In this document: in pieces, positions 35,057 through 45,047 of the stretch
Layout of the letters: each line of letters starts with the position of its first letter
How positions within the stretch are numbered: position 1 is the stretch's first letter
Program-made: the position numbers and the translations under genes
NCBI GenBank assembly: GCA_905234235.1
Contig: CAJOHN010000002.1
Coordinates: 1 to 64,000 of the forward strand
Source: an uncultured Selenomonadaceae bacterium
Lineage (GTDB): Bacteria > Bacillota > Negativicutes > Selenomonadales > Selenomonadaceae
Length of the DNA: 64,000 nt
Direction of reading: 5' to 3'
Notes under the pieces: model-generated
The model's database searches: none
Told to the model about the DNA's origin: nothing
Seen by the model: the letters and a program-made list of their open reading frames with translations, nothing else

Positions 35057-36742
35057 TTGGAGGCAAAGAAATTATTTCGAGGCTTTTGGACGCTGTTTAA
35101 AGGCTATTGGTCGTCGGAGGAAAAATGGAAGGCGCGCGGGCTGTTGGCGGTCGTTATCGCTATGAATTTCGCGATGGTTTATCTGCTTGTTAAGTTAAAT
35201 GAATGGTACAACACATTTTATAACGCATTGCAGAATTACGAGGCGGAAAATTTCTGGAATTTAATCGGCGAATTCAGCGCGATTGCCTTTATTTACATCG
35301 TTATCGCGGTCTACGCAATCTATTTGCGGCAAATGTTGCAGATAAAATGGCGCACGTGGATGACGCAAAATTATTTAAGCGCGTGGATGGGAAATCAAAC
35401 TTATTACAAGTTGCAGGACGCGGCAGATAACCCCGACCAACGTATCTCAGAGGACATCGGGCAGTTCGTGAATTTATCGCTGGGATTATTAATCGGGTTC
35501 TTAAAACAGCTGACGACATTGGCGGCATTTGGCGTGGTGTTATGGGAATTGAGCGGTTCAATTACAATCGCCGGACTCGTAATACCCGGATATATGTTTT
35601 GGTTTTCGTTTGTTTATTCGGGCGTCGGAACGTTTTTAGCGCATAAAGTCGGACGAAAATTAATCAGTTTAAACTTCGACCAACAGAAATTTGAGGCGGA
35701 TTTCCGTTTTAGCATGATGCGCGTCCGCGAAAATTCGGAAAGTATAGCATTTTATCGCGGGGAAATGGCGGAGCTTGAAGATTTTAATTTAAAATTCTCA
35801 GCCGTCATAAAAAATTATTGGCAACTCATGAAGAAAACTAAGCACTTAAATTTCTACGTGAACGGCTACGGGCAATTAGCGATAATCGTTCCGTTGATAA
35901 TGGCGGCACCGCGATATTTTTCCAAAGAAATTCAACTGGGCGGGCTCATGCAAATATCGTCGGCGTTCGGGAGAGTGCAGGACGCGCTAAGTTATTTTGT
36001 CGATTCATACGACACGATCGCGAGTTTGGCGGCGGTAATAAATCGTTTGGCGGGATTCACGGAACATATGGAAGAGGCGCGTAACGTTCAGAATAAAATC
36101 ACGACTGCGCAGGCTTCCGAATTAAAAATATCAAACTTAAGCGTGTCATTGCCGACGGGGCGCGAGCTCTTGAAAAAATTATCGCTTGAAGTTCAAAATT
36201 CCAAAGCGTTATTAGTGACGGGCGCGAGCGGTTGCGGCAAATCAACGTTGCTCCGAACGTTGGCGGGGATTTGGGCGTATGCTTCGGGAGAAATCAGCTT
36301 GCCGAACAATTCAAAAGTAATGTTCCTGCCGCAAAAACCGTATCTGCCGCTCGGAACGTTGCGGCGGGCGTTGATTTACCCTTCAGCAGAAAAAAGCGCG
36401 CCGCCCGATGACAAATTAAAAAGAACTCTGCAACTGGTCGACTTGCCCGCGTTGACAGAAAAATTAGACGCGGCAGAAGATTGGAGCAGAATTCTATCAC
36501 TCGGCGAACAACAACGATTGGCATTCGCGAGGGTAATTTTAAGCGCGCCGGATTATATTTTCTTGGACGAGGCGACGAGTGCATTGGACGAGCCGCGAGA
36601 AATTGAAATGTATGAACTCCTGCGCGAGGAACTTCCGAAAGTCACTATAGTAAGCGTCGGGCACAGGTCTACGCTGTTCAAGTTGCATGACGTGGAATTG
36701 AATTTGGACGGCGCGGGAAATTATTCCGTTAAAAATATTTAG
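35057..36742 (+). CDS. ABC transporter permease/ATPase of the SbmA-BacA/YddA (ABC_membrane_2) type
   Basis: The 561-aa protein has an N-terminal membrane domain (residues about 1-320, with WKARGLLAVVIAMNFAMVYL and LNEWYNTFYNALQNY as in SbmA/YddA) and a C-terminal ATPase with Walker A TGASGCGKST, signature LSLGEQQRLAFARV and Walker B YIFLDEATSALD. The Ser-Leu-Gly-Glu signature is typical for this peroxisomal-transporter-like class. TTG 35057 follows GGGAGG; upstream ATGs precede the promoter. Substrates of relatives include peptides, vitamin B12 and long-chain acyl groups. It is divergent from the TerD module. Confidence 0.85.
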   Translation: MEAKKLFRGFWTLFKGYWSSEEKWKARGLLAVVIAMNFAMVYLLVKLNEWYNTFYNALQNYEAENFWNLIGEFSAIAFIYIVIAVYAIYLRQMLQIKWRTWMTQNYLSAWMGNQTYYKLQDAADNPDQRISEDIGQFVNLSLGLLIGFLKQLTTLAAFGVVLWELSGSITIAGLVIPGYMFWFSFVYSGVGTFLAHKVGRKLISLNFDQQKFEADFRFSMMRVRENSESIAFYRGEMAELEDFNLKFSAVIKNYWQLMKKTKHLNFYVNGYGQLAIIVPLIMAAPRYFSKEIQLGGLMQISSAFGRVQDALSYFVDSYDTIASLAAVINRLAGFTEHMEEARNVQNKITTAQASELKISNLSVSLPTGRELLKKLSLEVQNSKALLVTGASGCGKSTLLRTLAGIWAYASGEISLPNNSKVMFLPQKPYLPLGTLRRALIYPSAEKSAPPDDKLKRTLQLVDLPALTEKLDAAEDWSRILSLGEQQRLAFARVILSAPDYIFLDEATSALDEPREIEMYELLREELPKVTIVSVGHRSTLFKLHDVELNLDGAGNYSVKNI

Positions 36743-36743
36743 C

Positions 36744-38015
36744 TTATCTGAAGGCGTCGAAGAAATTCGGATAAGAAATTTTGACGCAATCGGCATTGTC
36801 AAACGCGACTCCTTCAGCCGCCGCACCGAAAATCGATAAAGACATTGCCATCCGATGATCGGAATGAGTTTTGCATTCGGCGAAAATTTTTTTACGTCCG
36901 CCGCGAATAATTAAAGAGTCGTCCGTTGCCGTAAAAGTTTCGGGCGATATTTTATTGAACTCGTCGACAATGGCGGCTAACCTGTCGCTCTCCTTAACTT
37001 TAAGCTCGGAAACGTCGCGGATAATCGTAGTTCCTTCGGCGAACGCGGCGGCTACTGCCAGAATCGGAATTTCATCAATCAGACGCGGGATAATTTCTCC
37101 GCCAATCTCAACGCCGCGCAGTTTCGACGGGACAACATTTATATCAGCTGAAAGTTCGCCGCCGGAAGTCCGTTCGTTCAAAAGTTCAATCTTCGCGCCC
37201 ATATTTTTAAGAACGTCGAGAATGCCCGTGCGCGTCGGGTTTATGCCAACGTCTCTGATGATTATGTTGGAATTTTTAAGAACAGTCGCGAGGACAATCC
37301 AATAAGCCGCCGAAGAAATATCGCAAGGCACAAAAATTCTATCGGGCGCGATGAGTTTATTTGTCGGGAAAATTTTTATCGCGTTGCCCGATTTTTCCAA
37401 CTGAACTCCGAAAGCCTCCAACATTTTTTCCGTATGATTTCGCGACGGCGCGGGCTCAATTACTGTCGTTGGCGTCTCGGCGAATAATCCTGCCAAAAGT
37501 ATCGCTGATTTAACCTGCGCGGACGCGACGGGCATTTGATAAGTTATTCCGCGCAGATTTTTTTTATTGGGCAAAATTGTTATCGGGAGATTTTTATTTG
37601 AGTTGCGCCCGACGATTGACGCGCCCATTTGAGTCAGTGGCTGAATTACGCGAGCCATTGGACGTTTTCTGAGCGAAGTGTCGCCCGTGAACGTCGTAAG
37701 AAATTTTTGCGGCGCGAGCAGTCCCATTAACAATCTGAGCGTCGTACCGGAATTGTCCGCGTCCAAAACATTTTCGGGCTCATGAAGAGTTTGCCCTGTG
37801 ATTAGTAATTTTTCGCCGGACTGTCTGATTTTCGCGCCGAGAGCCTTCATGCATTTGACGGTTGACATACAATCCGCAGCCGCCAAAAAGTTTGAAACTT
37901 CGACGTGCGAATTGCTGAGGCTCGACAAAATTATTGCGCGATGCGAGATAGATTTATCGCCGGGAATTTCGATTTCGCCACGCAGTCCGTGTGTAAGCGG
38001 TAAAATTTTTTTCAT
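36744..38015 (-). CDS. aroA: 3-phosphoshikimate 1-carboxyvinyltransferase (EPSP synthase)
   Basis: The 423-aa protein has IPGDKSISHRAIIL at the N-terminus, DNSGTTLRLLMGLL, SAQVKSAILLAGLFA and KESDRL, all diagnostic of EPSP synthase, which transfers enolpyruvate to shikimate 3-phosphate in aromatic amino-acid synthesis. It overlaps sufB by four bases, so it is translated with the Fe-S genes. Its stop codon is one base from that of the convergent ABC transporter. Confidence 0.95.
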   Translation of the reverse strand: MKKILPLTHGLRGEIEIPGDKSISHRAIILSSLSNSHVEVSNFLAAADCMSTVKCMKALGAKIRQSGEKLLITGQTLHEPENVLDADNSGTTLRLLMGLLAPQKFLTTFTGDTSLRKRPMARVIQPLTQMGASIVGRNSNKNLPITILPNKKNLRGITYQMPVASAQVKSAILLAGLFAETPTTVIEPAPSRNHTEKMLEAFGVQLEKSGNAIKIFPTNKLIAPDRIFVPCDISSAAYWIVLATVLKNSNIIIRDVGINPTRTGILDVLKNMGAKIELLNERTSGGELSADINVVPSKLRGVEIGGEIIPRLIDEIPILAVAAAFAEGTTIIRDVSELKVKESDRLAAIVDEFNKISPETFTATDDSLIIRGGRKKIFAECKTHSDHRMAMSLSIFGAAAEGVAFDNADCVKISYPNFFDAFR

Positions 38016-39406
38016 AGCTGACCTTCCAATTCCAGATTAATTAAATTGTTCATTTCAACGGCGTACTCAAGCGGCAACTCCTTAGCAATCGGCTCGACGA
38101 ATCCGCGAACAATCATTGCGCGAGCCTCTTCCTCCGAAATGCCGCGAGCCATCAGATAAAAAATTGCCTCCTCCGATATGCGCCCGATTTTAGCCTCGTG
38201 CCCGATGTCAGCCTCGTCGCCCTCAACATCCATAACCGGCAAAGTATCGGAGCGCGATTCGTCGTCGAGCATAAGCGATTCGCAGTTGACGGAACATTTA
38301 GCGTAGGGCGCATTCTTCGTAACCTTGACAGCCGAACGATACGTCGCCGCGCCTCCCGACTTGCTGATTGTGCGCGTGTTGATATTGGCGGAAGTTTTCG
38401 GAGCCGCGTGAACGACGATTGCGCCCGTGTCGAGATTTTGCCCCTTGCCCGCGAACGTCACGCCCGTAAATTCTGCGCGGGCACCTTCGCCATGCAAAAC
38501 ACTGCAGGGATACAACATCGAGACATGCGAGCCGAATGAGCCGCTGACCCATTCAATCAAGCCGTTACGTTCGACGAGGGCACGCTTAGTATTAAGGTTC
38601 ATCATGTTGCGCGACCAATTTTCAATCGTCGAGTAGCGGAGCCGTGCGCCTTCCTTAACAAACAACTCGACGCAACCCGCGTGTAAATTCGTGACGTTGT
38701 ATTTCGGCGCGGAACAACCTTCGATAAAATGCAACTTGGCATTGGGCTCAACGATTATCAGCGTGTGTTCAAATTGCCCCGCGCCCGCCGCATTCAATCT
38801 AAAATAAGACTGCAACGGAATTTTAACATCGACACCCGCCGGAACGTAAACGAAACTTCCGCCCGACCAAACTGCTCCGTGCAACGCGGCAAACTTATGA
38901 TCTTTAGGCGGTACCAGTGTCATAAAATATTCGCGGACAATATCTTCGTGTTCGACGAGCGCGGTTTCCATATCGGTATAAACGACGCCCAAATCAGTCA
39001 AGCGTTTTTGAATGCTGTGATAGACGACTTCCGAATCGTATTGCGCACCGACGCCCGCCAAAGATTTTTTCTCCGCGTCAGGAATGCCGAGCCTGTCGAA
39101 AGTCTTTTTAATTTCGGCGGGGACTTGCGACCAATCGCTGACCTGCGCGGCGTTCGGCTTGACGTAAGTAACAATCTCGTCCATGTTGAGTTCGGAAATA
39201 TCCGCGCCCCACGTCGGCAACTCGATTTTTTTATAAACCTCCAGCGACTTCAAACGAAACTCCAGCATCCAAGCCGGATCTTTTTTCCGCGCAGATATAT
39301 CGCGAATAATTTCCTCCGTCAAGCCCGCGTCAGATTTGTAAATTGATTTGTCCTCGTCGCGCACGTCGTACAGTGCCCGCTCAATGTCTTGAATGTAATT
39401 TTTCAT
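38012..39406 (-). CDS. sufB: Fe-S cluster assembly scaffold SufB
   Basis: The 464-aa protein matches SufB: GLPAWGADISELN-like segment (PTWGADISELN), GSFVYVPAGVDVKIPLQ, SYFRLNAAGAGQFEHTLI and the C-terminal EEARAMIVRGFVEPI. SufB builds Fe-S clusters on a complex with the ATPase SufC. No SufD, SufS, SufU or SufE lies nearby, so this may be a minimal SufBC (SMS-type) system, in which SufB forms a homodimer. It overlaps sufC and aroA by four bases each. Confidence 0.93.
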   Translation of the reverse strand: MKNYIQDIERALYDVRDEDKSIYKSDAGLTEEIIRDISARKKDPAWMLEFRLKSLEVYKKIELPTWGADISELNMDEIVTYVKPNAAQVSDWSQVPAEIKKTFDRLGIPDAEKKSLAGVGAQYDSEVVYHSIQKRLTDLGVVYTDMETALVEHEDIVREYFMTLVPPKDHKFAALHGAVWSGGSFVYVPAGVDVKIPLQSYFRLNAAGAGQFEHTLIIVEPNAKLHFIEGCSAPKYNVTNLHAGCVELFVKEGARLRYSTIENWSRNMMNLNTKRALVERNGLIEWVSGSFGSHVSMLYPCSVLHGEGARAEFTGVTFAGKGQNLDTGAIVVHAAPKTSANINTRTISKSGGAATYRSAVKVTKNAPYAKCSVNCESLMLDDESRSDTLPVMDVEGDEADIGHEAKIGRISEEAIFYLMARGISEEEARAMIVRGFVEPIAKELPLEYAVEMNNLINLELEGQL

Positions 39407-40137
39407 GATTTGCCCTCGAAATGCGCGTAGCCGTGCTCTGAAACTTTGCCGACGAGTTCCGCGCCGCCGTGTAAAATTATTTTCCCGTCCAAAAAGATGT
39501 GAACACTGCTAACAGGCAAATGCTTAAGAATCTGGGCGTTGTGCGTGATGATTATGCAGGAATTATTTTCGTTGTGGAATTTGGCGACGCCGCTTGAAAC
39601 GATTTCGACCGCGTCAACGTCAAGCCCGCTGTCGGTTTCGTCGAGGAGCGCGAGTTTAGGTTGGAGCGTGAGGAGCTGGAGGATTTCGTTACGTTTTTTT
39701 TCGCCGCCGCTAAATCCGACGTTCATATAACGGTTTGCGTATTCGGGATTGATTTGGAGTTCGTTCATGAGCGCGAGGAGTTCCTTATGGAACGCGAGGA
39801 TTTTAATTTTCTCGCCCGTGACGGCTTGCTTAGCAGTGCGCAACATATTTTCGACGGTAATGCCGGGAATTTCTTCGGGGTTTTGGAATGATAAAAAAAT
39901 CCCGCGCCGCGCCCGTTCAAAAGTTTTCAGAGCGGTTAAGTCTTCGCCGTTGAAAAAAATTTCGCCGCTCGTGATTTGATATTTCGGGTGACCAAGAATA
40001 ACATTCATAAGCGTAGACTTGCCCGAACCGTTCGGACCGAGTATCACGTGAACTTCGCCCGCGCCGACTTTTAAATCGACTCCGCGCAGAATTTCTTTAT
40101 CGCCCGCCTTGACGTGCAGATTTTTTATCTCAAGCAA
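39403..40137 (-). CDS. sufC: Fe-S cluster assembly ATPase SufC
   Basis: The 244-aa ABC-type ATPase has Walker A GPNGSGKSTLMNVILG, signature FSGGEKKRNEILQLL and Walker B LALLDETDSGLDVDA, which together identify SufC. TTG 40137 is nine bases after GGAGG, giving the start LEIKNLHVKAGDKEIL. It heads the sufC-sufB-aroA operon behind a clear promoter. Confidence 0.94.
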   Translation of the reverse strand: MLEIKNLHVKAGDKEILRGVDLKVGAGEVHVILGPNGSGKSTLMNVILGHPKYQITSGEIFFNGEDLTALKTFERARRGIFLSFQNPEEIPGITVENMLRTAKQAVTGEKIKILAFHKELLALMNELQINPEYANRYMNVGFSGGEKKRNEILQLLTLQPKLALLDETDSGLDVDAVEIVSSGVAKFHNENNSCIIITHNAQILKHLPVSSVHIFLDGKIILHGGAELVGKVSEHGYAHFEGKS

Positions 40138-40171
40138 AGTGATTCGCCTCCGATTCAAAGTTTAAAAATAT

Positions 40172-40199
40172 TTTATAGCCGAGCAAATATTTTTGTCAA
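40172..40199 (-). promoter_or_regulatory. Promoter of sufC-sufB-aroA
   Basis: Minus strand TTGACA (40199-40194), 16-base spacer, TATAAA (40177-40172). Confidence 0.7.
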
Positions 40200-40220
40200 C
40201 GCGGCGGGCATTTTAAATTC

Positions 40221-40249
40221 TTGTTTAGCGGCGTCGACTTTGATATAAT
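40221..40249 (+). promoter_or_regulatory. Promoter of secA
   Basis: TTGTTT (40221-40226), 17-base spacer, TATAAT (40244-40249) with an extended TG two bases upstream. Confidence 0.7.
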
Positions 40250-40284
40250 TTCTGCGGAAAAAATTTTTACGGGGAGTGAGAAGT

Positions 40285-42903
40285 TTGTTTGGCTTTTTGA
40301 AAAGATTTTTAGGCGATAACAACAGCAAGGAAATAAAGAGGCTCCAAAAGACAGTCGATAAAATTAACGCGCTGGAGGCGGAAGTTCAAAATTACACGGA
40401 CGATAAACTTACGGCGTCGACGGAAAGATTTCGTGAACGACTTCAACGCGGCGAGACATTAACGGATATATTGCCGGAAGCGTTCGCGGTATGTCGGGAG
40501 GCGTCGCGGCGGGTTTTGGGAATGCGGCATTTCGACGTTCAATTAATGGGCGGCATTTGCTTACACGAGGGCAAAATCGCTGAGATGAAAACCGGCGAGG
40601 GCAAAACTTTGGTGGCGACGTTGCCGGTTTATCTGAACGCGTTGGAAGGCAAGGGCGTCCACATGGTTACGGTTAATGATTATCTGGCGCGGCGCGACTC
40701 GGAATGGATGGGGCAACTTTATCAATTCTTAGGCTTGACGGTCGGCTTGATTCTCCACGATATGGATTTCCCCGAACGCAAATTTGCTTACAGTTGCGAC
40801 GTGACGTTCGGCACCAATAACGAATTCGGCTTTGATTATCTGCGCGATAATATGGTCGTGCACGAGGAACAAATGGTTCAACGCCCGTTGCATTACGCGA
40901 TAGTCGACGAGGTTGATTCGATTCTGATTGACGAGGCACGCACGCCGCTTATAATCTCCGGACCGGGCGCGAAGTCAACGGAAATGTATTCAGTCATGGC
41001 AAGAGCCGTTGCGAATTTAAAAGAGGGCGACGATTACAAAGTCGATGAAAAACAAAAAACCGTCGCGCCTAACGATGAGGTCGTCCCGAAGATTGAAAAA
41101 TTCTTAGGCATTCAAAATCTGTACGCGCCGGAAAATATCGAACTGTCGCATTGCTTCACGATGGCACTCCGCGCTAAGGCTCTAATGAAACGCGACCGCG
41201 ATTACGTAGTGCGCAACGATGAAATTATAATCGTCGACGAATTTACGGGGCGGCTAATGACGGGGCGCAGATATTCCGACGGACTTCACCAAGCGATTGA
41301 GGCTAAGGAAGGCGTCAAGATTCAACGCGAGTCACAAACTTTGGCGACGATAACTTTCCAAAATTATTTCCGTATGTATGACAAACTCGCGGGCATGACC
41401 GGTACCGCCAAGACGGAGGAAGATGAATTCCTCAAGATTTACAAGTTGCCCGTCGTTGTTATCCCGACGAATATGCCCGTTAAGCGCGTCGACCACCCCG
41501 ACGTTGTCTACAAAAATAAACGCGCCAAATATCGCGCCGTTACAAATCTCGTCGAGCAAGTGCACGCTAAAGGGCAACCCGTCCTTATCGGTACAACTTC
41601 AATCGAACAGTCAGAAGAACTCAGCGGCTACCTTAAAAAGCGCGGCATCCCTCACAGCGTTTTGAATGCCAAATTCCACGAGAAAGAAGCGCAGATTGTC
41701 GCGGACGCGGGACAAAAAGGCGTTGTAACAATCGCGACGAACATGGCGGGGCGCGGTACCGATATTAAACTCGGCGAGGGCGTTCCGGAACTTGGCGGCT
41801 TGTTTATCGTCGGCACGGAGCGGCATGAATCGCGGCGAATCGATAATCAGTTGCGCGGGCGTTCAGGGCGTCAAGGAGATCCGGGCGAATCCAGATTTTA
41901 TATTTCGTTGGAAGATGATTTAATGCGGCTGTTCGCGTCGGAGGCAATCGCTAAAGTCATGGACAGGCTGGGCATGGAAGAAGACGAGCCGATTGAACAC
42001 ACGCTGATAACAAAATCGATTGAACACGCGCAGAAAAAAGTTGAGGCTCGGAACTTTGACATACGCAAGCACGTTTTGGAATATGATGACGTAATGAATC
42101 AGCAACGCGAAATTATGTATGGCGAGCGGCGTAAAATTCTGCGCGGGGAAAATTTGCGGGATAACATACGCGGCATGGTCAACCACATAATCAAGCAAGA
42201 AATGAATCAGTACGCGAACGAAAAACTTTATCCGGAAGAATGGCAACTCGACGAGCTGATAAAAGACGCGGAGAAAATTTTCGCGCCGCAGGGAATGCTT
42301 AAAGTTTCGGAGCTGGAAAAATTGAGCCGAGACGAACTTAAGGAACATCTGGAGAAATTGGCAGAGGATACTTATAAACAGCGCGAGCAAATGTTTACGG
42401 CAGAAGTTATGCGCGAGCTGGAGAAAGTCGTCATGCTCAGAATCGTCGATAATAAATGGATGGAACACCTCGACCATATGGACATGTTGCGCGAGGGAAT
42501 AAACTTGCGGGCTTACGGGCAACGTGCGCCGCTTGTCGAATATAAAATCGAGGCGTTAGCGATGTTCGAGGAAATGGAGGGCGCAATTCAAGACCAAATC
42601 GCAACGACGATGTATCACGTGGCAGTAGTTCAACAAGCACCGCCGCCCGTCGAAGACGCGGAAGAAACTCCGCCCGAACCTTCGCCGCAAGAAGTAAAAT
42701 CCGCCGAGTCCGTCGTTAAGCGCGAACAAGCAAAAGTTGAAGACAGATTGCAAACTGCGCGGGCGTCTCACGGCGATGAAGTTTCTCCTGCCGAATCTCA
42801 GAAACGCGCCAAAACTGTCGATGGTAAAAAAATAGGGCGCAATGACCCTTGTCCGTGCGGCTCCGGTAAAAAGTATAAGAATTGTTGCGGCAGAAATAAA
42901 TAG
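40285..42903 (+). CDS. secA: Preprotein translocase ATPase SecA
   Basis: The 872-aa motor protein has Walker A in [30 protein letters not shown], the preprotein-binding domain, [31 protein letters not shown] and a C-terminal zinc motif [13 protein letters not shown]. It drives proteins through SecYEG. TTG 40285 is eight bases after GGGGAG; GTG 40276 overlaps that site. An Ala/Glu/Pro-rich linker (residues about 795-845) precedes the zinc tail. Stops tail to tail with the next gene with no spacer. Confidence 0.96.
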   Translation: MFGFLKRFLGDNNSKEIKRLQKTVDKINALEAEVQNYTDDKLTASTERFRERLQRGETLTDILPEAFAVCREASRRVLGMRHFDVQLMGGICLHEGKIAEMKTGEGKTLVATLPVYLNALEGKGVHMVTVNDYLARRDSEWMGQLYQFLGLTVGLILHDMDFPERKFAYSCDVTFGTNNEFGFDYLRDNMVVHEEQMVQRPLHYAIVDEVDSILIDEARTPLIISGPGAKSTEMYSVMARAVANLKEGDDYKVDEKQKTVAPNDEVVPKIEKFLGIQNLYAPENIELSHCFTMALRAKALMKRDRDYVVRNDEIIIVDEFTGRLMTGRRYSDGLHQAIEAKEGVKIQRESQTLATITFQNYFRMYDKLAGMTGTAKTEEDEFLKIYKLPVVVIPTNMPVKRVDHPDVVYKNKRAKYRAVTNLVEQVHAKGQPVLIGTTSIEQSEELSGYLKKRGIPHSVLNAKFHEKEAQIVADAGQKGVVTIATNMAGRGTDIKLGEGVPELGGLFIVGTERHESRRIDNQLRGRSGRQGDPGESRFYISLEDDLMRLFASEAIAKVMDRLGMEEDEPIEHTLITKSIEHAQKKVEARNFDIRKHVLEYDDVMNQQREIMYGERRKILRGENLRDNIRGMVNHIIKQEMNQYANEKLYPEEWQLDELIKDAEKIFAPQGMLKVSELEKLSRDELKEHLEKLAEDTYKQREQMFTAEVMRELEKVVMLRIVDNKWMEHLDHMDMLREGINLRAYGQRAPLVEYKIEALAMFEEMEGAIQDQIATTMYHVAVVQQAPPPVEDAEETPPEPSPQEVKSAESVVKREQAKVEDRLQTARASHGDEVSPAESQKRAKTVDGKKIGRNDPCPCGSGKKYKNCCGRNK

Positions 42904-43506
42904 TCAAAGTTTGATGCCCAAATCCCATGATGCGGGCCAATAAGTTTCAGCGATGTCGAGGATTGGCGGAACAAGTTCCTCGACATTTTTTATTTTAAAA
43001 AGTCTCCAATCGTCGCCGCGCTTGTCGAACTCCAAAACAAAATTCAACGTGTCAATCATCCTGCCGTAGCTTGAACTATCGCCGACCATTTTAACCGCAA
43101 GCGTCGCCTTATCGCCGGAAATATTTTCTTCGCCAAAATCTGCGCGGACGGCTTTAAGTAAATTGTTCAGCTCGTTAGCAAGGAATTTAATCGGCGTCTT
43201 GGAAAAACTTTGCGCGTCCTTAAAACTCCCGTCGAAGTAAGCGGCGATAACTTTGCTAATCAATCCCAAGTGCACGCCGCGAAATTTATCGTTGTAAATC
43301 CGCAGAATCCTTGAGCCGAACTTAAAAAATAAATCGTGCGGGTAAAGTTTATGGAACTTCGCGCAGTTATCGGCGAGGAAATCGGTAGTCTCGTCGTAGC
43401 CAATATCCATTAAAGCTTTCAAGTCGACGTGAGCGGAAAAAATTTTTTCATCGCGAGTATTTATCGCCGTCAAAATTTTTTCAAGCTCGTCGTGCGGTGT
43501 GTTCAA
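42904..43506 (-). CDS. Conserved hypothetical protein, 200 aa
   Basis: From TTG 43506 (AAGGAG eight bases upstream) a soluble protein without signal or membrane segment. The N-terminal half is helical (DELEKILTAINTRDEKIFSA) and the C-terminal half has alternating strands (ATLAVKMVGDSSS, LNFVLEFDKRGDDWRLFKI) that recall an NTF2-like or DUF4878-type lipid/ligand fold. I do not recognise a named family. It ends one base after secA on the opposite strand and is divergent from a small membrane protein. Confidence 0.7.
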   Translation of the reverse strand: MNTPHDELEKILTAINTRDEKIFSAHVDLKALMDIGYDETTDFLADNCAKFHKLYPHDLFFKFGSRILRIYNDKFRGVHLGLISKVIAAYFDGSFKDAQSFSKTPIKFLANELNNLLKAVRADFGEENISGDKATLAVKMVGDSSSYGRMIDTLNFVLEFDKRGDDWRLFKIKNVEELVPPILDIAETYWPASWDLGIKL

Positions 43507-43533
43507 AGCAATCACTCCTTAAATAATTTTCCC

Positions 43534-43562
43534 TTGACGAAGTGCAGGCGTCATTTTAAAAT
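43534..43562 (+). promoter_or_regulatory. Promoter of the small membrane protein at 43585
   Basis: TTGACG (43534-43539), 17-base spacer, TAAAAT (43557-43562). Confidence 0.75.
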
Positions 43563-43584
43563 CGGTTTGATTGGGGGCGATTTT

Positions 43585-43977
43585 ATGAACGACGACAATT
43601 TTAATAAGCCGGAACCGACACGCAACGACGGCGACGCAAGATTTGATGTGACTTCCCTTAACGAGGTCAAAGACGAAAACGGCAATGGGATTTTTCACAT
43701 GACGACGCGTTTCAAATGGATACTCGCGCTGTCGATTCTGTTGTTATTCCCGATTTGCATTCTGATTTATTCGGTGTACATGAACGCGCTCGTCGTCGAA
43801 ATTTGGCAACTGGCAATCTGGGGTTTATGCGGCGTCATGGCAATTTATTCCGTCATCAAGAAATCTCTGGTAACCGTCATTCTAAACTATGTCCTATTTT
43901 TCGGCGTGTCGTTGATACCGGTTTGGCAATCGGCGCACGAAAATTTTCAATCAGTCTTCAAGCTGTTTTTCGGCTAA
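43585..43977 (+). CDS. Small membrane protein, 130 aa
   Basis: From ATG 43585 (GGGGGCG upstream). The hydrophilic N-terminus (residues 1-40) is followed by three hydrophobic segments: WILALSILLLFPICILIYSV, WQLAIWGLCGVMAIYSVI and VTVILNYVLFFGVSLIPV. No family recognised. It is monocistronic with its own promoter and a shared terminator. Confidence 0.7.
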   Translation: MNDDNFNKPEPTRNDGDARFDVTSLNEVKDENGNGIFHMTTRFKWILALSILLLFPICILIYSVYMNALVVEIWQLAIWGLCGVMAIYSVIKKSLVTVILNYVLFFGVSLIPVWQSAHENFQSVFKLFFG

Positions 43978-43984
43978 AAAAATT

Positions 43985-44015
43985 TTCCCCCTCCAAAGCG
44001 GAAGGGGATTTTTTA
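43985..44015. terminator. Bidirectional terminator
   Basis: Stem TCCCCCTCC/GGAAGGGGA with loop AAAGC and T runs on both sides. It serves the membrane protein (plus) and the NPD oxygenase (minus). Confidence 0.75.
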
Positions 44016-44963
44016 TTCTTGATAAAATTCTTCAGCCTCCGTAACCAGTTGACTGATAATTTCCTTGACGGGCAAAATTTCTTTGATTCGCGGCATGTAT
44101 TCGCCGGTGAAGACCAAGCCCGTTTCCAAATCGCCTTGCTGAGCCCGCATTAACGCTCTGACGATACAGAAATTGTGTTTGCAAGCTTTAAGGCACGAGT
44201 CGCAAGTTTTCGGCGGAACTCTGCCCTGCATCACGCGCTTGGAAAACGGAGTTCGGACTGCTCTGCCCGGCAAACCGACCGGACTTTCAATCACGACGAC
44301 ATCCTCCGGTTGCGACTTCAAATAATATTCTTTAAGACTTGGTGCGCCGTTAGCCTCGATACTCGCCGCGAAACGTGAGCCCATTTGAACGCCGTTTGCT
44401 CCCATTTTTAAAACGTCAGCAATATCTTTGCCCGTGAGTACGCCGCCCGCCGCTATGACAGGGATTTTAACTGCGGCGCGAATCGGTTCAATCAGCTCGC
44501 GAACAGAAATATCCGTGCCCAGATGCCCGCCTGCCTCTTTGCCCTCGACGACGACAGCCGCCGCTCCGAGTTTCTGTGAAATTTTCGCCAGCTTGACAGA
44601 GGAAACTATCGGGACTATCGGCGTGCCGGACTCCCTGCCCAGCCCGAAAATATCGCGTGAAAAACCCGCGCCCGCAACGATTAAATCTATGCCCGCGTCC
44701 ATTGCCGTGCGCACGATACCGAAAAAATCGCTCGCCGCGACCATTATATTTATCCCGATTACGCCGTCAGTCAGCGAACGCGCCAATTTTATTTCGTAGC
44801 GTAATTCCTCGTGCGCCATGCCCGAAGCCGCTATTAAGCCTATACCGCCTTCGTTGGCTACCGCTGCTGCTAGCCGCGCAGTTGATAGCCTTATCGCCAT
44901 GCCGCCCTGTACTATCGGGATTTTCGCTGTCTTACTTCCTATTTTAAGTTCCGGTAGTTTCAC
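44013..44963 (-). CDS. NPD-family flavin oxidoreductase (nitronate monooxygenase/FabK-like) with Cys-rich segment
   Basis: The 316-aa TIM-barrel flavoprotein shows IVQGGMAIRLSTARLAAAVA, GINIMVA, VVEGKEAGGHLG and AAGGVLTGKDIADVLKMGA with GVQMGSRF, as in nitronate monooxygenases and FabK. Unlike the second paralogue in this window it carries a cysteine cluster CDSCLKACKHNFC (about residue 255). GTG 44963 is seven bases after GGAGAGG. It is the last gene of the fabG-acpP transcript, separated from acpP by a fold-back repeat. Whether it reduces enoyl-ACP or oxidises nitronates cannot be decided here. Confidence 0.8.
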   Translation of the reverse strand: MKLPELKIGSKTAKIPIVQGGMAIRLSTARLAAAVANEGGIGLIAASGMAHEELRYEIKLARSLTDGVIGINIMVAASDFFGIVRTAMDAGIDLIVAGAGFSRDIFGLGRESGTPIVPIVSSVKLAKISQKLGAAAVVVEGKEAGGHLGTDISVRELIEPIRAAVKIPVIAAGGVLTGKDIADVLKMGANGVQMGSRFAASIEANGAPSLKEYYLKSQPEDVVVIESPVGLPGRAVRTPFSKRVMQGRVPPKTCDSCLKACKHNFCIVRALMRAQQGDLETGLVFTGEYMPRIKEILPVKEIISQLVTEAEEFYQE

Positions 44964-44984
44964 GGACAATCCTCTCCAAAAAAG

Positions 44985-45047
44985 GTTTTAGGGTTCAGGG
45001 GTCAGGGGTCAGTACTGAACCCTGCTCCCCGAATCCTGTTCCCTAAT
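44985..45047. repeat. Fold-back heptamer element A
   Basis: Left arm of TTAGGG followed by GGGTTCA/GGGGTCA heptamers, centre TACT, right arm TGAACCC...CCCTAA. The right boundary abuts the acpP stop codon. Same family as the elements near 51.6, 56.0 and 63.6 kb. Confidence 0.8.
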
